DNA of 64,000 nucleotides from assembly GCA_038503035.1 (NCBI GenBank), contig JAVSML010000030.1, positions 744,001 to 808,000 on the forward strand, written 5' to 3'. Under the pieces are notes generated by a model. The model searched no databases. It was given only the letters and a program-made list of their open reading frames with translations, and was not told where the DNA came from. Both the position numbers and the translations under genes were made by a program. Below are positions 9,801 to 22,000 of this stretch, piece after piece. This DNA is from Crocodylus rhombifer. Its lineage: Eukaryota; Chordata; Crocodylia; Crocodylidae. Numbering within the stretch: the stretch's first letter is position 1; the number at the start of each line of letters is the position of its first letter.

Positions 9801-12800
9801 GATATGTTAATCTATCATGAAACTAACCACCCCATATAAGGAGAATTCAGGGACACATTTGGTCGCCTACAATATGGAACATACGTTTTTATACACTTTT
9901 GCGTAGACTGTAGGGCAATTTTCCATCAGGTCTGTCCACATAATGTTGTACTTACCATGATGCTGTCAGCAAGGAAACAGTCCCAGATTGTTGACATAGG
10001 GCAGATTGCCTGAGTGTATATGCATTATGAAATAATCCTGGAAACTTAAAGCTGACACTTGTCATTCCACACACCTGCATATTCAGGGAATAGAAAGCCT
10101 TCCTGTCCTTGACGATGCCCACATCCTGTGCAGGTGCATGGAGAAGGATGTGCATACAACTGATAATACTCTATGCAGCTAGCAAATTAGCTATGTTTCA
10201 GAAGTCAGGCACTATTCAAAGTTGATACTGCTTAGCTGTCATTCAAAAGAACCATTGTTTAGAGTCTCTGTATCAGTTTTGGGGAGCCATTAACAGTGGT
10301 AAGGCTTTTCCCACCTTTCATTCCAAAGTAAGTGTTTAATGCGATTCATTGCACAGAGAGCTATTGATATGCAAACAGAGCACAGGCTAAAATGTGGTCT
10401 CTGTAATAATGTTTAGACATTAGTTTAACAAGATCCCCAAGAGTTGTTGTAAATCTCTTTAGCCCACAACTGTGCAGTCACTTGAGGTTGTTGAAGGATC
10501 TCTGACTGCCTTGAGATGTGGAAGAATTGTCTTAGCCATTGCTTACAGTACTGAGGCCCCTACAGCTGTCCTCCTCCCCTACCCATCAAGGCCTACATTT
10601 GAGATGGATACTCTTCTGAGCTGCCACTGCAACCTCTGGCACCATAGAAGATGAAAAAGTCTAGAGTTGAGATGGGAGTGCCCTACGGAGGAATTTTTCC
10701 ATTCCCATACTTTTGATAACCACTGTGGAACACTGCTGCATCCTAAACTGTTCTAAATGAAGCCCCCGACAAACAAGTAACTATTTGTCCCTGTCTTCAC
10801 TTGGCTGTGCTGCACAATTGACCTGTTCACATCTTCCTCTGCCTAGAAATCCTCAGAATGTGTGCTTATATATTGCCTACTTATTAACAAAAAAGCCTAA
10901 GGAGCCTAAGCTATAGGAAGAAAATATCTGCCTATAATAAACTCAGATGCATTAACACATAAAATGGTCACAGCTCTGCTGTGGTAATTGTGTCATTAAC
11001 TATTGGAAAACACTGGGTGTGAACAAACATACTCTTGGAGTAGGATTAAGAGAGGAGGGAGAACTGCTATTCTGGACCATGCAGCAGCTGTAACACAGTA
11101 ACAGTTACTGTGCAGGGGCTTGTAGCTATACAAATGTAGGAAGACTACTTCAACTTTAACCTTGCTTCATCTAGCATTGAAGTCAGGGAGATTAGCTCAC
11201 TTGTATAGCTACCGGCTCACATGCATGTACCAGTTCCGGTGTAACAGCTACTACAGCTTTCCATCTACATTTGAAGGCACTGATGGTAAAAACTAATTGC
11301 CTGAGGGTGGCAGCATCATTTCTTTTCAAGCAGCAAGGAGGGAGTCACTTGGCTTCATGGCTCATAATCTACCAGATTCCTTCTAAACTCTTCATTCCAA
11401 AGGTGTTAACAACTCGGTCTCATTTTTCAATATACATCATAGCACTAATTGGCTTTTCATTTTCTTCTGAAATTCTGCTGCTCCTTTTAATATAGCTCCT
11501 ATTTCAAAGACATGCAGATTGTTTTTAATTCTACCTAGAAACATAAACTCAGGTGTGGAAACATTAACACAGTTAAACATCAACTCAGGTGTGGGAATAA
11601 TTTTCAGTGATGCATTGTCAAGGCACTCAAGAAGGCTAGTTTTGTTTTCTGCATCTTAAATAGATATATATTTAATTCTACTGATAACAAGACAAAAAGA
11701 AACAACATCTTTTGATTATTGTTGCTCAGTTCGTTGTGTTTTTTATACTGAATACATGATATAGCAAATTCTATTTGTTTTGCTTCAATCTTGAACTGCA
11801 TAATATAACCCTAGTTCTTTAGCATATTAGTAAAGCTACCAGTTTCTTTTTACCTAAAGAAAAATGTGTGTTGTGTTATATGTGATGATGCACCATATTT
11901 ATACATATATACAGTCTCTAAAGACCTGCATGTATGGTGCTTACACGAAGAAAAAAGAAGGGAGTGAATCCCATCTTCCTCGTCCATAAATCTGGGGAGG
12001 AAAAAAGAAACAAACTTGGGGTTCTGCAAAAAACAGAGTGGAGCAGGGGAAGGAGAGTGTAGGATAGAAACATATACTGGCATCATTGAAGATTCAAGCC
12101 CTGGTTCAGGAAAATACTTAGGCAAATACTTAACTTTTAGCATGTATTTGAGTCTTACTGAATTTGATGTTGTCTCACTGCATGCTTAACTACTCTTCCT
12201 GAAAAAGGGGAGACCTATTCCTTAGGCAAACCTCATCGGGGTGCGGGAGGAGAGCATATAGCTTTTGGGATGGGAAGACCCTCTTCTATGCACCGCAGAA
12301 CTTTCCTGCAATGCATCAGTGGAGCCTGCTGTCCTTCATTCCTGACAGTTACATGTCCAAATCCAGCAGTCCTTATTCTGCTCTACAATACAGATACTGA
12401 AGTTTGGTGTTAATCCCATGTGGAGTAACATTGTCAGGCACCTAATAAAAACAAATCAGTTTCTGTCCTACTAGAAGTCTATTTATTTTTGGCTTCTGAC
12501 TCTGGATGAAATGCTCTCTTTTCTGACTCATTGTGGGTGTCATAAGAAGGAGGAAACACTGTCTGGCACAGTTCTTCATACAGAATGTCATTTATTTTAT
12601 AATTCAAACTAACACACCACGGTATAATGTGCGTTGTAACATTTCTTCTCCTTTTCCTTTTTCAAAGTGCTGTGGGAAAAGCATAGGGAATAAACTGAAG
12701 CTCATCATTAATGGAGATAGCAAATGCCCCATCTGAAACCCAGGTGGGTTTGGCAGATGGATGTGGAAGTTGTAAACTGAATGTATCAATACAGCATGCA

Positions 12801-13170
12801 AGCTGGTGAATGCTAACTGCCTGAGTTATTTTTGGGTAGCTAAGCTGATTACTATTTTCTATAATGGTAAGTGAATTTGGTCTCCCAGATTTTAAATTTA
12901 CATTTGACTTTTTTCTGAGCAAAATGTCACTTAGAAATGAATGCTACAACAGAAGACTGGAGAAGGGAGAAGAAAAAGAACACAAATAATAAAAGATTTG
13001 TATTGAGTTTATAAAAGTGTATGTTTAAAATATTTACAAACTGCTGTTTGCTATACATCTTTTTATTATCTGATTTGTAGATAATATTACTTTCTGTATG
13101 CATAACAAGCAACTCTGTACAGAATGCCAGCTTAAGACACACGCCCATCTATATTCCATTAAAAAGGCCT
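6840..13170. other. Long unassigned AT-rich stretch
   Basis: No protein-coding exon was supported. Contents seen: an (AAAC)n run near 8130-8150, T-rich tracts near 8968-8980 and 9570-9605, and a perfect 19-bp palindrome (9-bp arms, 1-bp centre) at 11094-11112 that may belong to a decayed MITE spanning about 11040-11260. ORFs of 60-97 codons (for example 11271-11495, 11850-12143, 12533-12922) show no domain signature. Confidence 0.45.
11094..11112. repeat. Perfect palindrome CACAGTAAC-A-GTTACTGTG
   Basis: Nine-base arms are separated by one base. Similar CAGTAACA/GTTACTG words occur inside the MITE at 52667-52952, so this may be the centre of a decayed relative. Confidence 0.6.
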
Positions 13171-13174
13171 CACT

Positions 13175-13405
13175 GGCCACGTCTATACGTGCCCCTGACT
13201 GCACAGTGCCCCCTGGAACTGCACAGTCTGGCGACGCATAGGTCATTTTCAACCCTACTGCACAGCAGCAACAAGCTACTCGTTGCTACTGCTCAGTAGC
13301 AGTGGTATCATCCTTAGTACTCACCAACACTATATCACCATAGCCACAAGCTATGTCACCGTACCTTGGCACTACGGCAATGTAGCATCTTGTGTAGACA
13401 TTCCC
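13175..13405. mobile_element. MITE of the GGCCATGTCTAGAC-ended family
   Basis: Starts GGCCACGTCTATACG and ends CTTGTGTAGACATTCCC; the ends are inverted relative to each other. The core is palindromic, with CAACAAGCTACTCGTTGCTACTGCTCAGTAGC resembling the core of the copy at 52667-52952. No coding capacity. Confidence 0.7.
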
Positions 13406-14202
13406 ACTAGCACTTCATTGGTACACAGGTCTTGTTTCTGTCCTATTCATGAGCCTAGTTTTTCTCTATGGCAAAAGAGAGAATACACTGGCTTGCTAGC
13501 ATATTTGCAGAAAGCTGTCTGAATATACCTCAAGCAAACTTGCTTTAAACTACCAAATGGGGGGTGGAGGAATCTGAATATGTCTTCATGATGTTGCTTC
13601 AGCTCTTATCCCAACTCGAATGCATTGCTCCATACCAATAGCTGAAGTTTGTTTACCTACATTTGTTTTTCCTCCATCTTGGTGCAGAAAGTTGCTCTGA
13701 AGAAGAAAAGATGAAATGACAGCTACATAGCTTGAGTAGCACTACTGTCATGCCATTTCGTCTGTGCAAGGTTTATGCCTAAATATACTTTTCAAAGCCC
13801 AGGAGTGGAGATAGCATGTAACCAAATCTTTAAACTCCACACCTGAAGAACTGAGATTTCATTTAGAACATCTCATTTAGAAACTCAGACCCACCCATGA
13901 ATAAACTTTGCACCATGATATTAGCAGAGCGACAACATAAACTTAAGTTCCTGATACAGGTTTCCCTTCTATTCCTTCAGGATCAATAGAGGAAGTTACA
14001 TGGAAGTCTGAGTGGACTCAGACTGAGCAGTGTGCTTATTCATATTAACAAAAGGCACTGCTGCACTTCCAACTAGTTTTCTCTTGAGTTCTTATTTATC
14101 ATCTCAAAGCTAATGTGAAGATTTTTCTGTACCTAAGCCCATGGAAATATTTTTTCCATAGCCCAAGGCTGCTAACAAATACTGGTTTTGTCTATTTTTC
14201 AG
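13406..14202. other. Unassigned DNA upstream of a candidate exon
   Basis: No exon ending in the phase required by the exon at 14203 was found. A 40-nt segment at 13657-13696, read on the minus strand, has a good acceptor and a GTAAAC donor but no other support. Confidence 0.4.
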
Positions 14203-14339
14203 TTTCTGAACTTTGCAGCCAACCAGAGAGCGATTACACCTTCCAATCTTACAGCAATAGTATCCTACTCACCTTCCTGTCCTATGAGACAATGCCTGGT
14301 TTTAAGATGCTTAATGCAGATTCCCAGAGCTACCTTTGA
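14203..14339 (+). CDS. Candidate terminal exon with CUB-domain-like C-terminus (partial gene)
   Basis: A strong acceptor (GTTTTGTCTATTTTTCAG) ends at 14202. After two bases completing a split codon, the frame runs 44 codons to a TGA at 14337-14339. The peptide matches the last third of a CUB domain: a Cys near the start (SELCSQPES), then SYSNSILLTFLSYE where CUB domains have S-x-SN-x-l-x-l-x-F-x-SD, then PGFKM where they have the terminal G-F. The usual Asp of the SD pair is Tyr and the usual CG is CS, so it could be a diverged, novel or pseudogenised exon. A consensus donor (TTTAG/GTAAGTGC) follows at 14391/14392, after the stop, allowing a spliced 3' UTR. No upstream exon of the same gene was found in the window, and frame 1 of the same exon is also open to 14368. 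CUB proteins are mostly secreted or extracellular; no function is assigned here. Confidence 0.35.
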
Positions 14340-14779
14340 AAAGTGGCAGAAGAGAACACTTCACTCTTAAATTCCAAAATCCATGACTTTAGGTAAGTGC
14401 TTTGCCCATCTTGCGCTCCCTTATGATTTCATAAACAGCTTTTGCCTGTTCCAGAAGTCACTGAAGCATATACTTAGCAGAGTTCCAATCAGTTCATCTT
14501 GTGGCAAGTTATCTCCCACTGCAGCCTTAACCAAGAGATTTCTAGCCTTGCTTGAATGACTAAATTGGCCATAAATTTTTCACACCACCCCTAATATTAT
14601 TTCAGAATTCTATTATCAGACAGGCGATCACCATTGCACAAGTTTCAGCAATTTACACAGCATGACAAGTCTATGTATAGTCATAATTTTCTGTACTTTT
14701 TAGCTATCTTTTTTTCTTCTTTTTTTACATGCTGGCACTATTGTCAGAGAGAAGTATGGCTACGCTGCTGAATGATGAA

Positions 14780-14900
14780 TTATGCATTATCATACTGTTG
14801 CCGCATCTCCTGCAATATGTTGTCTACAGCAGGGATCTTTCGCAACTTTTGTAATGCTGAATTCTGCATCCTATTCTGGCTTTCCTGATGTCTACACAGT
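14780..14900 (-). CDS. Candidate terminal exon with coiled-coil-like C-terminus (partial gene)
   Basis: On the minus strand a strong acceptor (CTCTTTCTCTCCCCTTTCAG) precedes position 14900. After one base finishing a split codon, 39 codons run to TAA at 14782-14780. The composition is Gln/Arg/Glu/Asn-rich and polar, and the second half (ALQKLRKIPAVDNILQEMRQ) has hydrophobic residues at near-heptad spacing, as at the end of a coiled-coil protein. CpG-containing codons (TTGCGA, ATGCGG) are preserved in a CpG-poor region. I cannot name the protein. Upstream exons would lie at higher coordinates; none was identified with confidence. It is convergent with the candidate exon at 14203-14339, 440 bp away. 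Confidence 0.35.
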
Positions 14901-14907
14901 CTGAAAG

Positions 14908-15970
14908 GGGAGAGAAAGAGATGGCAATAATTCTGTTGTGGGTGGGTGATGTTGAATAAGTAACTGACTTAGGAAAAAAAAAAAGAAGAGTTGTGCAGGT
15001 GGTGCCCTACTACTGCTTCATATAAAGAGCTCTTGAAAGCTTTTCTTGATACTCCTTCCTTCCTTTGCCTCATAATTTTATAACCAGAAGGGCCACTTAT
15101 ACTTTGTATTCTTTCCATTGTGCATTCTCTTGTACTTGACCATACTGCATATGTCAGTCACTACCACACCATACTCCTATGACCCCTGGGTACTTCCTGT
15201 ATTGGCTGCATGTTGCTCTGCTACACTAAGAGATATGGGGTTTAATTCATCCTTAGTTAACTCTATTTCTGTCAATAAAATTACATCAAATTAATTTGGT
15301 GCATATTGTACTTATCAACTGGTATAAAGTGTTACATAGAAAACATATGCCCCTTGAGAAAGGGAACAGCATCAAAACATAATGTATTCTAGAGGAATTA
15401 AACCATCTGAAGGTGAAGAGAGAGAAGTGCAACGAAGTGGGAAGAACTGAAGAATCTACACTGGCCAACAGTTATTCCAGGCATACAATATTCAAAGCTT
15501 AGGGGAAATCTGTGGTATTTTCAGATTGATAAATGCTGAAAATTTTAATTATTGCTACTATAGATATGTTTCCTAATGAATTATAATTAGTGGATACAAA
15601 TAAAGAGAATATAGAGAACTATTTAATTTCATGGACTATATCTCAGCCAACTGGAAATGGATACCCAGATAAGTTTAGCTGTTTCTGATGAAAAATTGCA
15701 AGGAGAGAGACCATTATAACAATGGGTAGGCCGTATAGATGGGATGTGGGAAGAGTCAAGCCAAAGTCCCTGCCCTGATACATATTAATTGTACGAGTGG
15801 AACATCTCTAACAGGAAATACGCAAGCTAGCTCAGACAGACCTGCTGCACTGTGAAGCAGGGTAAATGAGCCTAGGCAGACTTCTAGAACAATGCAACCA
15901 TCCCTCTTACAGTACCTGGCACCCGAGATGGTATTGCATATTGTGCAGTGTATACATACCCATAAAATGA
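14908..15970. other. Unassigned AT-rich DNA
   Basis: Would be the first intron upstream of the candidate minus-strand exon. A strong minus-strand acceptor-like tract near 15410-15430 is followed by a frame (15468-15286) without coding character. Confidence 0.4.
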
Positions 15971-15974
15971 TCCA

Positions 15975-16035
15975 TCCAGTCTGGTGGTTAAGATACTCTC
16001 CTGAGATGGTTCAAATCCCTCCTCCAAATCCAGTA
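15975..16035 (+). mobile_element. tRNA-derived SINE head (MIR/CORE-like)
   Basis: GTGGTTAAGATACTCTCCTGAG followed by GGTTCAAATCCCTCC reproduces the A-box/B-box head of MIR-type SINEs. Only the head is recognisable. Confidence 0.65.
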
Positions 16036-16960
16036 GAGTGAAAATAGGACTCTTTTCTGAGGTGAGTTCCTTACCAACTGGGATACTGGGTATCGTGGAG
16101 GATTGTGGCAGGGCACTGTTTGTGCCTGCCATTTTTCCTGCCCTGCCAAGCAGCCAGCAGGTGCCTGATTGTGGCACCCATTTTAGATTCAGGGCTACTT
16201 ATGTAAGCAGTTCATTTTGCTGCTGGCAGGCCAGACAGCAACATTGTCTGGTTGTAAGGCTGCTAATATTGTCCTGGAGGTAAGGGAGGAGCTGTAGAGG
16301 ATGGATCAGAGGCTCCTGGTCCTGGGCATGACCTAAAACTGCACCCTGCTGGGATTGGGTGGCCCAGTGGGGCAGGAGCCCCCAGGAAATGCCAGGCCAG
16401 TTACCACCACGGTGAAAGGCCTTAACTCCAGCTCCCACAACTGGGTGGGTCACCCACTAGTAGGGCCAAGAGGGCAGACCCCAGGAGATAAAGTGGGGCT
16501 AGAGACTCAGAGACCTCATAGAGAGAGTATCCTTGACTGGTCAATGCTGGGGCCAGGACCAGGATGGTCAAAAGGGCTAGGGGCCCACTGTGAAGGATGC
16601 CCAGAGCTAAGAGGGCCTGGGGTTTCTGACTGGCATTGGAGGTGAGGCCAGGGCCTGTATGGCCAAAGGTCCCAGGGGGGACCACACCTGAGAGGGAAAA
16701 ATAGTTTCAGGGAGCTAGATAGCCTGAATGAAGGTGGGGTAGGCCACTGGAATGGAAGGATCTTGGAGGGGTCCTGATTGGAGGAGTCTGGGGTCCAGTG
16801 TGGGGCTGGCAAGATTAACATCAGTGGATGCCATCTGTGAGGCATGGGCTGTGGTGTAGGGGAGGTATGGAGCTGCAGATAGTGCCTCCTGGCATCAGGG
16901 CAAGAAAAGGGTAGCCTCCTGCCTAATTAAGATTGTTATTAATTAATAGCAAGGAATGGC
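16036..16960. other. GC-rich block of unknown origin
   Basis: Markedly G-rich on the plus strand compared with both flanks, with overlapping GC-driven frames on both strands. No terminal repeat, polypurine tract or RT motif was recognised. It may be an LTR or part of a DNA element inserted beside the SINE head. Confidence 0.4.
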
Positions 16961-17559
16961 CGGCGAGAAGGCAGATGGTTGTCCCAGAAACAGCTGGGTG
17001 AGCCAAAAGTAAATCAACCTTGAGAAGGCCCTCCTGTTACAGCGATGAATAGCTAAATGCTTTATTCTCAGCTATCTTGTACATGCAGTCTAATCTGGTA
17101 GGTCTACTTTGAAAAAACCTACCAGTTTGAATCACTTCCATATGAGCAAACGCACATTTTGGGCATGGACAGACATACAATGCTCCCCATTCTGACTTGT
17201 TGTGTGAATTACAGCGATCACCCAGGCCCAACAGACTTTTGTTGATGAGGGCTCAGATTGCAGATAGTTTTAAAAGGGCCCAATTCCATGACAGTCATGC
17301 ACTTCTGTTAGGACATGGCTGTAGACCACTTCAGGGGGCTGATAGCACAACAAAATGTGACTTGGGTCAGCGCCCTTTAAGGATCTTGTCAGAACTTCCA
17401 TGCTAAACTGCTCAGCACCAACTGGAGTTGTATGATTGTACATATCACTGGCAGAAACCTAGATGCCTGAGGACTTTAGGTGCCTTCAGGTTTAGACAAC
17501 AGCTGACCAGAGATGTTGAGCACATTTAGTAGTGTTGGATATAGTCTCTTTGTGGATTT

Positions 17560-17675
17560 CACTGTAAGTGACCGGCTCAAAGTCATACGGAAAGGTTGTG
17601 GTACAGCAGGGAACTGAACCCACATTTACTCAAGGTCTCACCTAGTGCCCTATCCATTAGACATCCAGCCTCTCT
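17560..17675 (-). mobile_element. MIR/CORE-type SINE fragment, antisense
   Basis: On the plus strand CAGGGAACTGAACCC followed by CTAGTGCCCTATCCATTAGACCATCC-like text is the reverse complement of a tRNA-like SINE head (B box then A box), preceded by the AAAGTCAYACGGAAAG equivalent of the CORE region. Confidence 0.75.
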
Positions 17676-17679
17676 AACC

Positions 17680-18840
17680 TTGGCAAATCAGATAAGTAAA
17701 TTCTATGGATAGAATCATCACTAGGTTAAGATAACCTACTCCCACCTGAAATTTAGTGGGCAGTACAATTCTTCCTTCCAATTCATTTCAGGTATTTTCA
17801 GCTCAGCTCTAGGCTTTTATCTAATAGATAGTTAAAAATCAACTCTAAATATAGTGTAGTGTAACTGTGTAATGATATGTTTATGTTCAGCTAGGGGGAA
17901 AAAAGTAAGTGAAAAGAGTAACAGTTAACAGTGTCACCTCCTGTTGTGCCCAAACTGTGAGATGCAGAAACTAGAGACAGCCTGCATAAAATTAACAAAT
18001 AGCTGATCCATGGAACCATATATTCAAACCTGCCTGCAAAAGATTTCATCCTCCCCCACCTCTAGTGAGCTGCATTTGAATTTCATATTATAAAAATATT
18101 TCCACAACACACAATAAATATATGAAATGATTAAAAACAGGTAATTGTTTAGGAATCATTCCCATTATAAATCATGTGCATTTTAACTACAATCATGGCA
18201 TTAAAGAATAGCAACACGAGGATGAATAAAGCAGCTTGGGTGCAGCTGTGTTGGAAAAATCAGATACTCCATAGGGGTTAGCAATTGATTTTCCTCCAAT
18301 CACACAGAAGGATTTTTATTTTCATGGGCTTATTATCATACATGTGCAGGTTTAATAACATGTTTTTTCCTCATTAGAAATTTCCCAGAACTGTGCACGG
18401 AACCAATTGAAAATCCAAAATAGGTTCAAACCATAACATTTTGGCCCTGGTTTTCAAGCACCCAAAGTTGAGAGCTGAGATTCTGGATTAACTTAAGGTA
18501 CATAACAAGAAATTTCTAAATGGTTTCTATAATCATGGTTTAAACATGAAGCCCCACAATTCAGGAGTATTCAGATGATTTGACTTCATTGCAATGCTTA
18601 ATGAGACAAGTCGGGTTAGTAGTTGGATATTAGAACTCTCTGTCACCATGGCAGGTAATATGACTCAGCAAGTGCCACTCCTGGAACTTCACAGGTGTCT
18701 CTGCAGGGCACTGTGTGATATCACAAAAGATGCCAGGGAAGGTGATATTACAAAAGATATAAATAAAAATATCCCTCTGAACTCTTGTGGCTCTTTTCAC
18801 AAAAGCCAAAGTATCTCCCAAGCAAGTGGTGCCATCCTTT
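17680..18840. other. Unassigned AT-rich DNA
   Basis: No exon, RNA gene or repeat was recognised. Confidence 0.45.
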
Positions 18841-19054
18841 TTGACAAACATGCCACAAAGTGAGCTCTGCACCCTTCCTGAGTACCACTGTGATCATTTT
18901 CCCCTGCCCAATGCTCCCTGCCTAATCTGTTGCTCTGCTTTTTGCTCCCTGTCTGCCACTGTTTCCTGTTCCCTCACCAATCTGCAGCAAGTCACACAGT
19001 GGCTCCCCATGCCACTTGTGGCACATGTGCCACAGGTTGGTCATCCCTGTCCCA
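18840..19054. mobile_element. hAT-like DNA transposon relic, one end recognised
   Basis: The stretch ends TTGTGGCACATGTGCCACAGGTTGGTCATCCCTG. Its reverse complement begins CAGGGATGACCAACCTGTGG, the CAGGGRTGGCCAACC-type terminus common to hAT/Charlie-like elements. The palindrome GTGGCACATGTGCCAC lies just inside. The other end was not identified. Confidence 0.5.
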
Positions 19055-22000
19055 AGCTATCCTCAAGATATCATTATCCAGGTTACATTTTCCCTGCCTG
19101 CATCCCCCTGTGACATTAACTGGATACAGAATCCTCTACTCCTCTTGTTGTGCAGCTTGCTATTGCTGTTGTGTGGCAGCCATATTTCACATCTGAGATA
19201 GACAGGTGGCTTCACTGTGTGAGAAAAAGAAAATTAAGTGAGCATACTACACTCATATAAACATACTGGATTCATCTGTAAAGGATTATGAGTCAAAAGA
19301 ACATCAAGAGAAAGCAATACTCTTAAAAACATACCTGCCTAAATCTGAGTTCCTGCACCAAGATTAATAATTAAGATTTAACTTTTTGACTAAATTAAAA
19401 AGCCTTGATGTGATAGGTTTGATGCAAGAGACTGCCTAGAATTAAAACCACCCAAATTCAATAAAAGACATCTTAAATTCACAGAAAAAGATCTGGTGAA
19501 AAAGAAAACCTTTGCAGCAAAACCAGATGGTAAAAAGACACTGACTCTAGCAGAACAATAGGAGAAGCGAACATAAATCTCTGTTCAGTGAGTTTTGTAC
19601 AAACCAGAGAGCTTTTATATTCAGATTCACTGTGGATCCCAGTTTCACAGGTGTTAAAATTTAGGATAGGTAAACTTAGAATTAGCCCAAATCAAAACTA
19701 TTTGGAAAGTTACAAATACCTAAATCTTGAACTGCTAAATCAGGTACCTTGTTATCTGTTTGATTGCATTTCCATGCACAGTTAAGTGACTCTTTCTTCC
19801 TAGAAGCAGCAGCTGGTCAGCACAGTAAAATAGAGAGCCTCCTTGTGGTGCTTCTTTCATGGTTAGGGAGCACATTGAAAGGAGTTGAATAGCTGGCTGA
19901 ACCAGGTCAGAAAATAAGACTAGCCAAGCCTGTCAATCTGTTTTCAAAGTAAGGATAAGGTAAGGATTTTTAAATATTCACATTTTTCATTTTTACTCAG
20001 CTCTGACCAGAATCCAGGGCCAAATACCATGTGAAATAAGCTGTTCTTGGTGATACATTGTTTCTGGCTCAGACTGTAAGTGGAAATGAGAAATTCTATT
20101 CTCATGAGATTCCCAGTTAAGTTTTGCAGACATAAGGGCTTCAAGTGCTGTAGTTGATTTCCTAATAGCATCTGTACTCTTGGATGCCTAACTGGACAAA
20201 ATTCCAGCACCACATTTTCAAATGGTCTGAGCCTTTACAACACCAGATACCTTGAACTTGGGAAGTCTGGATAAAGCAATTGCAGCGCTGGCCCCTCAGT
20301 GCTAATGATAAACAAGAGGCATAGTACTATCCTTACACAATACAAACTCCTGTATCATGTAGCTTAAATAAAACACCTCCTCTGGATAAAGATCAAATTC
20401 AGAGTGGCTACATTGCCTTCAGGAACAGGACTCATAGAAGGGAGAACTGGAGAATGAACTCCATGTGCCTTATGAATCATGACATGAAGATCCATGGTGG
20501 GTTACCAGAGGGGGGTTTGTGTGGGTGAGGAAGGCAATGTCTATTTGGCTAACTCAGAGTGTGGATAAACAAAAAGAGTTTTAACTGGGGTGAGCAGTTA
20601 GCTGCCTCTGCAATTACCCCCATATCCTGCAGTAGCAGCTGCAACCTGACTGCATGTTAGCTACTGAATGCTGCAGCTGAGGATTCCAGCAATCAATTCC
20701 TCTGCCTTTTCTATGCATTTTCCTGTCACTCAGTCCAATCCTAATTTTTAGGATTCAGCCACCCATTTTGAAGGGCAATAATAATATTTCAAAGCTGCAG
20801 TTTAAAAAAAGGCACAAGTCTACAGTTAGAACAGACTGATAAATAGCCTGGGATAATTGTGGCAAAAGCCTTGCCTGTTGTAGTATAGTTAGTTCAGTCA
20901 CTGTCCTCGCTATGTTTTTACACTATATTTTAGCTAATAGAGTTCTTGACCTTGCAGCTATGATTTTTAATTAAGTAAAGTTAGTGAATGAGCTCCTCTC
21001 TTTCTAATGTTGAATTTCCTGTGTGTGGTGGCTGCTCAACTTGCTGCCCAGCCAACTTTGATATTTTAACTAAAAACTTGCTTTTAACATACTGTGGCAC
21101 CTATAACAAGAAGGATATACACTGTATATTCATCATTTCCATCTAGATGAGGAGAAAACAAAGGGATAATTATAAACTGCTTCCCATATTGTTACTCTTA
21201 CATTCGACATGTGCATCTATTTTTTTTTCCACAGTAAAGTGATTCTGCTGTGGAGATAGCACCAGGTGCATGAGGGTGACCTCACACACACACCAAATCG
21301 GGAGCTGACATCCATCACACTTTGAAATTTTGGATTTCATCATTTCCTGATCTTTCTAAAGGGATCACAGCACCTGGCCCTCACAGCTGTAGTTCATTTA
21401 GAAAGCAATTTAAAAACCGAGAAAAAAGCAAATGACATCTTGCTGCCTCAGCCTTGTCATTAAGTATAGCAGAATGGCCTTCATTTATGAGACACATGGC
21501 TAAGAATTAATATCTTTCAGTGCTTTTTCGAGTACAGATTACAAAAGGTTTGAAAGACCACTAAATAATTAGTAGTATGACTGAGGCAAGCAAAAAAAAA
21601 ATCCCTTTTCTTCATTATGAAGAATATTGAGAAGCACACTGACTTCAACATGTTCCAAATGCTGTGGGCTTTAAGTATTGTGTCTCCACTGCTGAGTAAA
21701 CCTTCAGCTTGATTTTCCCCTTATTTTATCCTCTTTAGGATTTGAAAATGTGTACATATATATTACGTGATACGGCTCTGAATTGTGCAAAGCAGCTATA
21801 CGCACAGACATTGTTTCTTTGCTTCTGCACAGCCTGGACCCAGACAATGAAGATGAAGCATTCGGAAGTTTTACAAATATTTCCTCTTTCCCCTTGCTGC
21901 TTGAGTCTAAAGTGATACATAGTTCTACTATATCATTTCTTTGTATTCTCATTTATAATTTTATGGGTCATTTTAGTACTTATGAAAATGAGTGGCTAAT

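Noticed and set aside
13657..13696. 40-nt minus-strand segment with a good acceptor and a GTAAAC donor
   Set aside because: It lies downstream of the stop of the candidate exon at 14780-14900, is tiny, and has no independent support.
15286..15468. Minus-strand frame after an acceptor-like CTTCTCTCTCTTCACCTTCAG tract
   Set aside because: The peptide is hydrophobic and irregular, with no donor in a usable place.
15975..16035. Possible functional tRNA gene
   Set aside because: Only the A-box and B-box words survive and no cloverleaf can be closed; it is a SINE head.
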